A DNA stretch of 64,000 bases from Cranoglanis bouderius (Eukaryota > Chordata > Actinopteri > Siluriformes > Cranoglanididae): the NCBI GenBank assembly GCA_023630585.1, contig CM042536.1:25846404-25910403 (forward strand), written 5' to 3'. This document shows positions 33,601-45,600 of this stretch, piece by piece. The notes under the pieces are model-generated. The model ran no database searches, was not told the origin of the DNA, and saw nothing but the letters and a program-made list of their open reading frames with translations. The translations under genes were made by a program, and so were the position numbers. Within the stretch, counting starts at the first letter, position 1, and each line of letters begins with the position of its first letter.

Positions 33601-36600
33601 GGAGTTAAAGAAGGCTGGGAACGTTGGTGAGGCTCCGCACGTGTACGTCAGGTTACGCTGGGAAACAGCATACAGAGAATTTAAAGAAATCTTTCGCACA
33701 CAATTAAGCTCTATTGAGTTATTGTGTGGTCAAATGACATGGACTATGAGACTATGAGAATTGTGTTTGTCCTCTAGTGTTTGTCCCCACCCATCCATCC
33801 ATCCATCCATCCAGCCATCTGTCCACTCATTCATCCATCCAGCCAGCTAGTCATACACCCACCCACCCATTCATCCGGCCATCTGTCCACCCATCCATCC
33901 AGCCAGTTAGTCATACACCCACCCACCCACCCATCCATCCATACATACATCCATCCACCCATCCATCCATCCATCCATCCATCCAGCCAACTAGTCATCC
34001 ATTCATCCATCCATCCAGCCATCCATCCATCCAGCCATCCATCCCTCCATCCATCCAGCCAGCCATCTATCCACCCATCCATCCATCATCCATCCAACCA
34101 GCCAGCTAGTCATCCACCCACCCATCCATCCATCCATCCACCCAACCTATCTATCTATCTATCTATCTATCGAGTGAGAAAAATGCGGCTGGTGAAGGAA
34201 CGACTGCTTATAGCTGCTATAACCTCTAGTGAGAAAAGGAACTTCTTACGTGGATGTTCTACAACTATAAACGGGTAAAAAAAAAGATAACACCATTCTT
34301 TACTTAATTACAAAAAGTGATTGTTGGCATATTGCTGGGGTATAAGAGGAATAAAACATAAAACAAAGTGCTGTTATAGGAAAATAATCACATTAGCGGT
34401 GGTAACAGTACATTATTGATTATTTTCCAAAGTGTTTAGTTCCCCTACAAAGCTACTAACTTGAATAAAATTAGCATTACCCTAACTGTAGTGATCAAAC
34501 AAAGAAAAGCTTCTTATGAAATAAATGACAAGTTTCAGCGTTAAACATTAAACACCAGTACTTCTACAGCAACACTGCAGGGGAAAACATTACACTAAAC
34601 TATACATTAAACTATATCAAATATCTCGTTTGAATTATTTACATTATGTAACATAAAAATACACACAACATACACAACAAAGCAACATAATGTATATAAG
34701 ACAAAATGTATGGGGTGTGTCTAATATTCCAGAGGAAATGATTGTGCGGAGAATCTGGAAAATAGTTTGGTTAGATAACTGTAAGAATTCAGGAAGAGGA
34801 ATTTACATGCGTTGTAGCTACCCTACCGTCCAACTCATTAGCTCACTGCTTGCACTAATGAGTTGTTCACTACAATAATACAAAACAGCTGTCTACTTGG
34901 TCTCTACTGGGGAACCAAACACCACACACACACACACACACATAATACACTGTAGAGGAAGGTTCAAGGACAGTGGAAAGTAAAGTCACACTTACATTTT
35001 TTTTGGTTAAAAACAAAAGTCTCCAAGCTTAATGCACTGCAAATGGTTGTACGTAGCACAGACGACAGATGAAAGTAGTTTAAAAGCATTATAGAGACAC
35101 TACAAGTCCCAAAGGATTAGTGCAGCATTAAACAACAACAACAGGAAAATATAACGTGTAGCTCAATCCTTTTTAGGCGAGTAAGCTTAAAAGCTATGAC
35201 AATCTTTGTAATTAAAGCACCAGATTCCAGTTTAGAACTTCAGGAACACAGAAGGTTTTGTAATGACAAGACAAGCTAAGGCTTTCCAATGGTTTCCTGA
35301 ATGTAGTGTGTTTCTGAATAGCTAACTTAATGATGACATGTTCCCACGCTAGGCCCCGACCTGTTCTCTTTCACGGTGCTTAGCGAAGCAAACATGTGGA
35401 CTAATGTTCCCGCTAACTGAGCATCTGGACCCAGCATGAGCCGCGCCAAGTGAGATGGTCCAGAACTGCCACTGACTCAGTTGCTAAAAAAAAAGTCGTT
35501 CAAAATAAACCCTTACAAAGCTGGATGTGTCGACTCTTTTCCTGCGTGCGAGGTTGGTGATGTTGTCCCCGTTGTAGTGGATGTCCTCCATGCAGCCGAT
35601 GAAGTTCTGTGGAGCTCCTGAACTGGGCTTGGCTGATGCAGGCATTCCTCCAAAACTGATCTGTGAACAGAATATGCACATCTCGTTATTATGAGAAAAC
35701 AGACCTTTTTAGGCATTACTTTATTCCTAGCTGATCAACTTGAATACCATGAGAAACTTCATGGTTAAAAACTAGTATAATTTCAGTAATTCTGTCTTCT
35801 GTGGCTCTCATCAGGACCCATCATCTGGGAAACATGTAGGGTACGTTACAAATGTTAAAAACGAGATCAAAACGAGATGTAACATATTTATCTCATAATG
35901 ACAATATGTTTTTTCATAACAACAAGATGTTTTTTAATAGTAATGAGATACATGTCTCACAATAATGAGATGTTTTCTTGTAACTATGAGACATTTTTTA
36001 ATAGTAATGAGATACATGTCTCACAATAATGAGATGTTTTCTTGTAACTATGAGACATTTTTTAATAGTAATGAGATACATGTCTCACAATAATGAGATG
36101 TTTTCTTGTAACTATGAGACATTTTTTAATAGTAATGAGATACATGTCTCACAATAACGAGATGTTTTCTTGTAATAACAAGATACTTTTCTTGTAGTAA
36201 TAAGGTGCATTCTAATAATAGAAATGCTTTTCTCGTAAAAATGAGCTGCTTTTCTCATAATAACAAGATACTTTTTTCTTATAATAAGATGTTTTCTAAT
36301 AGTGATGAGATACAGATCTCATAATAATGAGATGTTTTCTTGTAATAACAAGATGCTTTTCTTGTAGTAGCAAGATGCTTTCTTGTAACAAGATGTTTTC
36401 TAATGGTAACAAGATCCATGTCTCACAATAACGAGATGTTTTCTTGTATCAACATGAAATTGAAATTGAAATTGAAAGTCTTCATTGTCATTGTACAAGT
36501 ACAATGAAATTGAAATGCAATCCTTTTGGTGCATAATCTAAATACTAAATCAGATTACTGAATCTAAAACAAAAACACATTTACACACAGAGAAGTCACA

Positions 36601-39600
36601 TGTTCGACAATCAGCTACACGACTCGTATTCAACATTACTGCCTGCTGTTCAGATAGGTCATTGCAGTTTTCAAAAACAAGGCGTAATCAAGAACCATCA
36701 CGACTCATCAACATAGAACATGATATTTTGTTCAAGATTTTGCAGTATTTAAAACAGAGATGGACACCTCATCTACAGCAATGCACAAGATGTTCAGTTT
36801 AAGTTAATGCAGTATTCAAGACAGAAACGGCTTTGGCATAGAAGCTATTCCTTAGTCTGTTTGTTCGAGTTTTCAGAACCCTATAACGTCTGCCCGAAGG
36901 TAACAATTCAAAAAGAGAATGTCCTGGGTGAGATGGGTCCCTGAGAATTTTTTGGGCTTTCATAAGGCAAAGAGAACTGTGTAAGTCTTCCATAGAGGGG
37001 AGGGAACAACCGATTACCTTCTGGGCTATGGTAATAACCCTCTGTAGTGCTTTCCTTTCTGCAGCAGTGCAGCTGGAAAACCACACACAAATGCAGTATG
37101 TCAAAATGCTCTTGACAGAGCAACGGTAAAAGGAAATCAACAGTTTTTGTGTGAGCTGGTAATTCCTGAGTATTCTCAGGAAGTGCAGTCTCTGCTGTGC
37201 CTTCCTGATGATGGCTGAGGTGTTAACACTCCAGGTTAGATTGTCCTCTATGTGAATGCCCAGAAACCAGAATTTCGAGACCCTTTCCACACAGACACCG
37301 CTGATGAAAAGTGGCTGAATGTCTGTTTTCTTCCTTCTAAAGTTTTCTAATAGTAATGAGATAAATATCTTATAAAAACTAGAAGTTTTCTTGTAACAAG
37401 ATGTTTTCTAATAGTAAAGAGACCCATGTCTCAAAATAACGAGATGTTTTCAGGTAATACAGATGTTTTCTAATAATGACATGCTTTTCTTGTAACAACG
37501 GTATATTTTCTAATAATAATGAGGTGCGTATCTAATTATGATGAAATTTTTTCTTATTGTCATGAGATGCTGATTTTTTTTTCTTGCATGGCATAAATGC
37601 ACTTCCATAAATTTCCAAATACATAATGTGTCGGTTCTTTCAAAAAGCTCCATAATACCATGGATTGTGATGAGGAAGATGGATAAATGTCTGGAGGGTG
37701 TATGCAGTCTGTAAGAGCCGCGTCAAAGCTATAAAGCCAACACAGTGCTCCAGAGAGTGAAGTGTTTTAGCCTGACAGTCACCACTAATAGGCCCTAGTG
37801 AACCATTTTATAGTTGCTGCAATAAGGAACTTCTTTTTGCATCAGGGTAATAACCACAGAAAGCTTTGAACGAGCCGAAGAAAGAAAGATGGGGTGAGAA
37901 CGAGTGAGAGAGAAGAAGCTGTATTATTATATTTCTGTATTATCAGGCTTATATTCAAATATTCATGCCCTAGCCACTGTTTGACGTGACTCATGGGACA
38001 AGCAGAGGGGCTGCTGAGAGATAGCTGCAGGCTAATTTAAAAATCTGTCCAAAGCCTGTGCCTTCGCCTCTCATAAATGAATAATAATCCCAGACGTCCC
38101 CTCAGAAGTACATATAATGATGAAATATCACCTCAGGATTACAAGATGCACCACTGCCAGGATAATAATTTAAGGAATCACAAATATGCACCAAAGCAAC
38201 AAAGGGAGTGAGCTCAAGTCCTGACCTCGTAGTCTAGGTCAAGATGGTCAAACCCGCCGTTGGTTCGGAAACTCTGCGTGTGCTCATCCAGGGTGAAGTT
38301 CACGCTGCGGCGGTATCTCTCGATCCGCACGACGTGCCAGTGGTCATCGTCCAGCAGGCTGCCGCTGGACACCGAGGTGTGACCCTGGATGGAGCCATAC
38401 TGATTGCTACCTGGAGTGGAGAGGCATCAGAGGAAAATGCTAAGCATCTCAGATTCAGATATAAAGCTGTCTAGTTTAGTCAGAGAGGATTTTTGGTTAA
38501 GGCATGCTCCCATTAGCACTGACAACATACAGCCACTGTGGCTAGTTGTTTACCAGTGAGCAGCTAGTTGTTGTACACGTAGCACATTCACTACCTAGTT
38601 GTTTTACACTTAGCGTATTCACTAGCTAGTTGTTTTAGAGTTAGCATTTTCACTACATAGTTGTTTTACACTTAGAGTATTCATTAGCTAGTTGTTTTAC
38701 AGTTAGCATATTCACTAGCTAGTTGTTTTACACTTAGAATATTCACAGGCTAGTTGTTTTTTAATGTAGCTCTTCACTGGAAAGCTTAGCACATTCACTA
38801 GCTAAATGTTTTCTGGTTTGCATATGCAAGTTAGTATATTCACTGACTAGTTGTCTTACACGTAGCATTTTGACTAGCTAGTTGTTTTACATGTAGGTTT
38901 TTCACTAGCTAGTTGTTTTACACGTAGCGTTTTCACTAGCTAGTTGTTTTACACGTAGCGTTTTTAATTGCTAGTCGTTTTACACGTAGCGTTTTCACTA
39001 GCTAGTTGTTTTACACGTAGCGTTTTCACTAGCTAGTTGTTTTACACGTAGCGTTTTCACTAGCTAGTTGTTTTACACATAGTGTTTTCACTAGCTAGTC
39101 GTTTTACACGTAGCGTTTTCACTAGCTAGTCGTTTTACACATAGCGTTTTCACTAGCTAGTTGTTTTACACGTAGCGTTTTCACTAGCTAGTTGTTTTAC
39201 ACGTAGCGTTTTCACTAGCTTGTTGTTTTACACGTAGCGTTTTCACTAGCTAGTTGTTTTACACGTAGCGTTTTCACTAGCTAGTCGTTTTACACGTAGC
39301 GTTTTCACTAGCTAGTTGTTTTACACGTAGCGTTTTCACTAGCTAGTTGTTTTACACGTAGCGTTTTCACTAGCTTGTTGTTTTACACATTGCTTTTTCA
39401 CTAGCTAGTCATTTTACACGTAGCGTTTTTAATTTCTAGTTGTTGTACAGTTAGCATATTCACTTGTTAGACATAGTCCAGTTAGAATATTCACTATATA
39501 ATGTAGTTGTAATTCTCTAAAACAAATTTTAAGAGCTCAGGGAACAATTTCCTAATTATGGAGTCAGAGGCGTCATGCCCATTCAAACGGCACGGGCCCT

Positions 39601-42600
39601 CTCAGATTTTTGAGAAAAGTGGATTTTATATTCTCAATATTATCACTTTTCGAGATTTTTTTTGGCGTTTTGATCATGCTAAGCTTTACACACTTCAATC
39701 AGGCGGCAGACGCAACAGCGCCGGCTGATGATGTAATCAGAATCTATGCACGGTCGTAGGCTCGCGGCTGCACGTTTTTTTTTTTTCTGTAGAAATTACA
39801 GCATCATCACCAAAAACCCTCATACACAAAAAGATCACAAAACTTCTACGCGCAAAGCCAGAGGAAATGTGCAATTTACCCTCACTGTGTACAAAGGAGA
39901 TACTTCAAAATCAATTTGTCTCTCAACGTTAATGTATATTTCTAGAATCATGGCACAAAGAAAAATAAACTCATTCTTCAAGAAAACTGGAAGCCAACAA
40001 CAACCACAGAAAAAGTGTTAATGTTAAGCCATAATCTGTGTTGCAGTGATATTTTGGATTTTTATTTCTTCATCTCCATCTGCCTGCCTTCCTGTATTTT
40101 TATTTATTTATTCATTTAGATCAATTATCCCCAAGTACAAGCAGAGATAGGTCTAGTGATCAGGCACAGGCAGGATCAAGCACGGGATCTACAGTAGTAC
40201 TGAAGGTAGTATGTATGCACATATATCAGCCCATAAAATATACACAAATTGTACAGGTCATTGTGGTTTTGGTGCCTAGAAATCAGAGCACTGTAATGTC
40301 TGTAACACTGTACAATATGATTGTATTATTTATTTATTGTTAAATTGTTAAATTTTAACATTAAAATAGTATGTTAAGAAAGTACAATTACGGCATTATA
40401 AACTAAGCAATAAACAATCATAAGTTTACTTAATTAACATTAAGCAAGATTAGTAGATGCTGTAACTATAAATGCTGAAGCTGACTAAAATATGTCATTA
40501 TTTCTTTAAAATTTTTAAAGCATTTATTATGTAACAAATTGTACTTTTGTGAAGTGTTACTGTTAGGTTTCCTCCCCCGCTCTCTCGCTGCGAAGCTAGC
40601 GAGTGGCATACTTCCGCATTCCACTGAGCGCCTTCCAGCGCTATTCATAAAAACCCTCTGGACTGTCATTCATAAACACTCTCGTTTTGTTTACCTCTGC
40701 CATGTGCGTATGTTTTGGTGTGTGTCATGTCTCCGCCCCCCATGTTCTACCATGTGCTTCTGTTTTTGTTCATGTCATGTCTCCGCCTCGTTATTTCGTA
40801 TTGGTTCATGTTCGTCTAATTCATTTTGTGTCATTATGAGTTTCAGGTGTCTGTGATTTTCTGTGTGTTTAAATGCCCCGCTCCGTGTCCGCTTCGGCAC
40901 GGAGTATTAGATTAGATTAGTTTAAGCGTAACTTGGATAGATCCGTAGCTCTTAGTCCGTGGTTCCCAAACCATCTCCTCGCGAGTGTTTTTTGTTTCCT
41001 ATGTTTTTGTTTACCCGGTGTTCCCGGGTTCTTGGATTCATGCCTCATAACTTCCTGGATTTTTGCCCTGTGAGTGTTCGGATTATTAACGTATCTGTTT
41101 GGAATTACTGCTCTAGCGTTTTTGGGGTATTATTATTTTGTTTACTTTTGGATTTTGTTAGACTGTCCCATTTCTTGTGAATGTTCCTTTTATGTTGAAC
41201 TGTGCCTAATAAACTGACCACTTTCCCCTGCGAGTGCATCCTCCTTCTCTCCCACACCACGTGTCGTAACAGTTGCCATGATGTGTTTTTTTTTAAATAA
41301 TGCTCTCATCTTCTTATCACATTACTGTAGATGTCAGCAGGCAGATAGGAGGAAGGCAGGAGGTTGCAGATGAGCAAGGGGAGACAGTCACTGATACTGT
41401 ACCAGGTAGGAAAGGCTAGCTTGGTTATTTAGAGACAAGGGAGGAGTTTATTGGTGTTTGACTAATGCATATTGCATTACTTGCTTTGCCTCTTTAGAAG
41501 AAGCAGACTTCATTATCCCAAAAGATCGAATGGCCAGGGAGAATTACATTAAGAGAGGTCCCATTCAGACAGAACTAGAAAGTTACCCAAAACATTTAAT
41601 CAAAGGAAAGGAAAGGAGCTTAAATTTGTTTGATGTATAAATATATAATAAATAGAATATTGCTTTTAACATCTGTATTTGTGAACATGTTTCTGTTTGT
41701 TGTGCACACTGTGCCCCCTCAAAAAAAAAAAATAGGTGCATGACGCCCCTGTATGGAGTTATGATATTATTATTTTTAATTGAAAAAGTAATTTTAAAGC
41801 AAAAATTACGTAAGTTAAAAATAGTAAAAAAACACATTGAAGCCCATATTCAAAGATCCTCCAAACTGTGCTTATGATTTTGTGTAAGCTTTTTATAAAC
41901 TCTAATAATGCCTCATAAAGCTCTAATAATGTGCTATAAATAATTCCTTTATAATTTATAAACTTTATTATCTATGTAACACAAGAGTCTCTATTCATTA
42001 TAATACCATGTGATGTACTACATAATTATAAAGCAACTGTTATATTTATTAATAACACTTATAAATGCCGTAATAAGTATTATTATATCATTAATATGCA
42101 GAAGTGAAAAGCTCACCTGCATAAATTTGCCCTCAAGGGTGTTAATTTCCATCCCTGCTTCTACTAAAGTAACACTACAGAGACAGCCAGTTCACTTTGA
42201 TTCACAGTTAGCTTGGCATGTCAGGGTGAAGTATCTGTTTAAGTAAACGTTACCCAGATTGATCTGTAGCAGCAGTTTGGCCCTGCGTAGCTCCAGCGTG
42301 AGATAATCGCCCTGCTGTCCCTCTCCGTAGAGCAGAAGCCCGTCTCCTTTACTGGTCTTAAACCTCAACGAGATAACGTCCTTCAGGATCTTCATCTTCT
42401 TCTGTCGGAAACGGTAGGAGATCACTCCCTGTCCGTCGAAATTGATCACGTCAGCCCCTTAAACCACATCGACAAAAAAGAAAAGTATACAGAAAGGTCT
42501 TCAGGGTTGAACTGTCAGCTGAAATGTAAAATTTTTACTTTGTTGACATTTTTTTGGATTTGGAATGGATTTTTTCCCCCATTTTCCCAACCATTTGTCA

Positions 42601-45600
42601 ATTCCCACCCATTAGGGAATAACTCTTCCCTATTATGTGACTACCAACCAAAGAGAGTGATGGCAATCACATTTCCTCTGAGACATGTGAAGCCAGCTAC
42701 CCAAATCTTTTGCGTTACAGGGCACTATAATAGTCTCAGAGTAAAGCGCTATCTACCATCTTCCACATACATGAGCTCACAGGTGCTCATGATTGACTAG
42801 TGTGATAGTGTGATTGACAGTGGAGACAGGCTATACCATCCCTCCCACCCAGACAGCACGGCCAATTTTGCTCTCTTTACTGTATCATTGTCGGGACTCA
42901 AACTCAAACTTGTGACCTCCTGATGATGTTGTGCCACTCAGGAGTCCAAGACTTACAACTCATTGTTCGCTACATTAGCATTTTTCATTGATGTATTCTA
43001 CTGCTCAAAATGCTTGTTTAAAGGACCTCTATGAAATCATGTAAGCCAAATATCTCCTCTATATCCTGCTCTAAGCGACACCTCAGGCATTGTCCAGTGT
43101 CTTGAAGCAAAACAAAAAAGGCATTCTAAACAAGAAAAATAGATCTAATAAAGTTGAGTCCATAACCAAAAGTTGATTTTATTTCCTGAGTTCTCAAAAT
43201 CCCTCAAATACTCACCTGATATGTATTATTTGCTTAAAATCAGTTTTTAATTTATTGAAATATTATTACATTAAGCCATTTTTCTCCATATCCTATATGC
43301 ACCTTTCTTTCAAGATGTTGCATCATCAGTAATCATAAACCCAGACAAACTTCTGGAACAAGAATGAGATCATTTGGACAGTTTCCGAGTAAAAGTAATG
43401 AGCCTCATTTAAAACTCATTTAAGATATATTAATTGGACCCTAAGATCCTTGTTGTACATTTGAGGGTTGTGTTGTTTATCATCCCAACTTGTCAACTGG
43501 CACTGCATGAAGTATGAAAAGTTCAGTACTTTTTCCAATAATACATTACTGAAAACAATCCAATACTCCAACCTTCAATACTAGTCTTCACTTGTGGAAA
43601 GACGCAATAGTACTATTTGTATCTGTATATATCTGTATTTGTTTAGTGCCCCAGATTTTGGTATATGCATCAGACTGATCTAAACTAATAGAAAATTATA
43701 GAAAGTCAGTTTACAATAATGAAGGACATAAATCTTAGCACATGAATGGGTTTATGGAAGTTACTATAGCCATCCGTGGCATAGAGAGCAAAACTGGGAG
43801 TACACTCTGGATGGGAGAGATGGCATTACTGTCTCTCCCTTGTCTATCACAGCGACACTAGCCAATCGTGGGTGTCCGTGAGCTCATGTATGTGGAAGAG
43901 GGCAGATAGCGCTTTCCTCCAAATGTGTTATGCCACCCTGTGACGAAGCAGTTTGGAAAGATCTGCATTGGTTGGCTTCACGTTTCTCAGAGGAAGCACG
44001 TGCTAGCCTTCATATAGCTAGGTTGGTAGCTGTCATGTGAGGTGGGAATTTGTAAATGACCAAATTGTGGAGAAAAAACATTTTAAAGGAACTGATTATT
44101 AAATGAGATTTAACACCTAAACCCCTGGTATATATGTTACATTTCTGGTGTCCTGTGTGAGGAGGGCCATAAACCCCTGGCTCTCTGACTTCATTTATTT
44201 TATCATATAAAATAAAATTTTAACCCATTAAAGTTTCATAAATTCTATTTATGCTGAGACTGAAACTGCCTTTTCTATTAGTTTCTCTGTAGTAAATCAA
44301 TAATTACTGGAATGAATAGCTAAATACTAGCTAAAAAGTCAAGAGTTTTAAAATGATGAAATAAAAACAAATCTTTAAAATGGACCCAAACATTTGTATA
44401 TAAAATGCCAAAGAGACACTCACAGTACGCGCAGCCGTAGACCTCCACCCTCAGCCCGACTCGCCCTTCTGTGCTCCATTCCAAGGGAACAAAGCGCAAA
44501 TATCTGGCCAGGATGGTGTACTGAAGCTCATGACGCACCACTCGCTCCGAGTTCCAGTTACCTGAAAATGTCTGCGAGATAAACAAAGAGACCCATCAGA
44601 CCCAAACACAACCTCCTGTTATTGCTTTACTGTCTAAACACATCAATCAGACGATGCCTCGATGCACCTGGCTTGCGGGACGACAATCCTCCATTCTAAT
44701 TTACTTCGGTTCATTAGCTGTGAGCAATTTTCAAATTTTTTTTATTTAGTATCTCATAATATACAGAGTGAGTGATGAGTGCAATAATGCCGAACTCCAC
44801 TCCTGGACCCTGGGGAGAATAAATTATTTACAGTAATTAAGAATAAAGGAAGAGGAGAAAACAGGTAGGAAAGTAAAGAAAATATAAAAATGAAGAATGG
44901 CTGGAGTGTGTATTGTACATTACAAAAATGGATTCTGTCTGATATTATACAGTAGGGGCACAAGAACTGTTTCTATTTCATTAGTTATCGAAAACTAGTA
45001 AAAAATTTTAGGCTGTACCTATTATAGTTCACCTATTATAATTCAATGGTATTCAGATAAAGTAATCAAACTTTGAATATCCTACTCAGTTCTTAAAAAA
45101 ATAATTTAGTCAGATGGTAACACTGACTAAGAGCGCTTGATACAGCTTCGATTATGTATAAAATACCATTTAATTAAATATGTATTATTGCATAGTATAT
45201 AATAGATGTATTATATAATGTTACAATAAAATTATATCAAATTGTATTGTTCATTTACTGTAGCACAACTACAAACAATGGGATACACACACTTCACATC
45301 GCACTGAATTGATAAGCATTGACACTTTACACTGACACTTTACATTACTTGTCACTTTATCATTACTTGTATTACATCCTTTTTTATACTGTGAAAAAGT
45401 TTCTTATTTTTATTGTTCTTATTGCATATTGTCTCTTATTATTTCATATTGTGTACGATTCTATTGTGTATTGTATTGTCTTGTATTATATTGTTTCTTA
45501 TGCCCTTTTTTTTTTTCTTATGCCCTCATTCTTGAGAGGAATGGACAAAATAAGAATTTCATTGTACCAAGTAGAGATGACAATAAAGATCTTGAATCTT

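Noticed and set aside
33781..34278. 165-codon frame of HPSIHPS repeats and its antisense WMDGWLDG frame
   Set aside because: Product of a CCAT tetranucleotide repeat; no stop codons by composition.
35850..36454. Palindromic 64-base repeats as a possible array of regulatory hairpins
   Set aside because: Copies decay gradually and form a simple tandem array. Nothing shows selection on the stems.
36799..37290. Possible host gene of 163 codons
   Set aside because: The sequence is the C-terminal end of a LINE-2 type reverse transcriptase ORF with a LINE tail next to it.
38540..39500. Regularly spaced 31-base repeats that could suggest a CRISPR array
   Set aside because: Units are head-to-tail without unique spacers, in an intron of a vertebrate gene. 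It is a minisatellite.
40561..41271. Possible full endogenous retrovirus
   Set aside because: Only a single LTR-like unit is present, with no internal gag, pol or env sequence.
39951..41640. Possible domesticated hAT-derived host gene
   Set aside because: The transposase is reduced to N-terminal pieces with stops, lacks catalytic and dimerisation domains, and its element has intact ends and target duplication; better explained as a decayed transposon.
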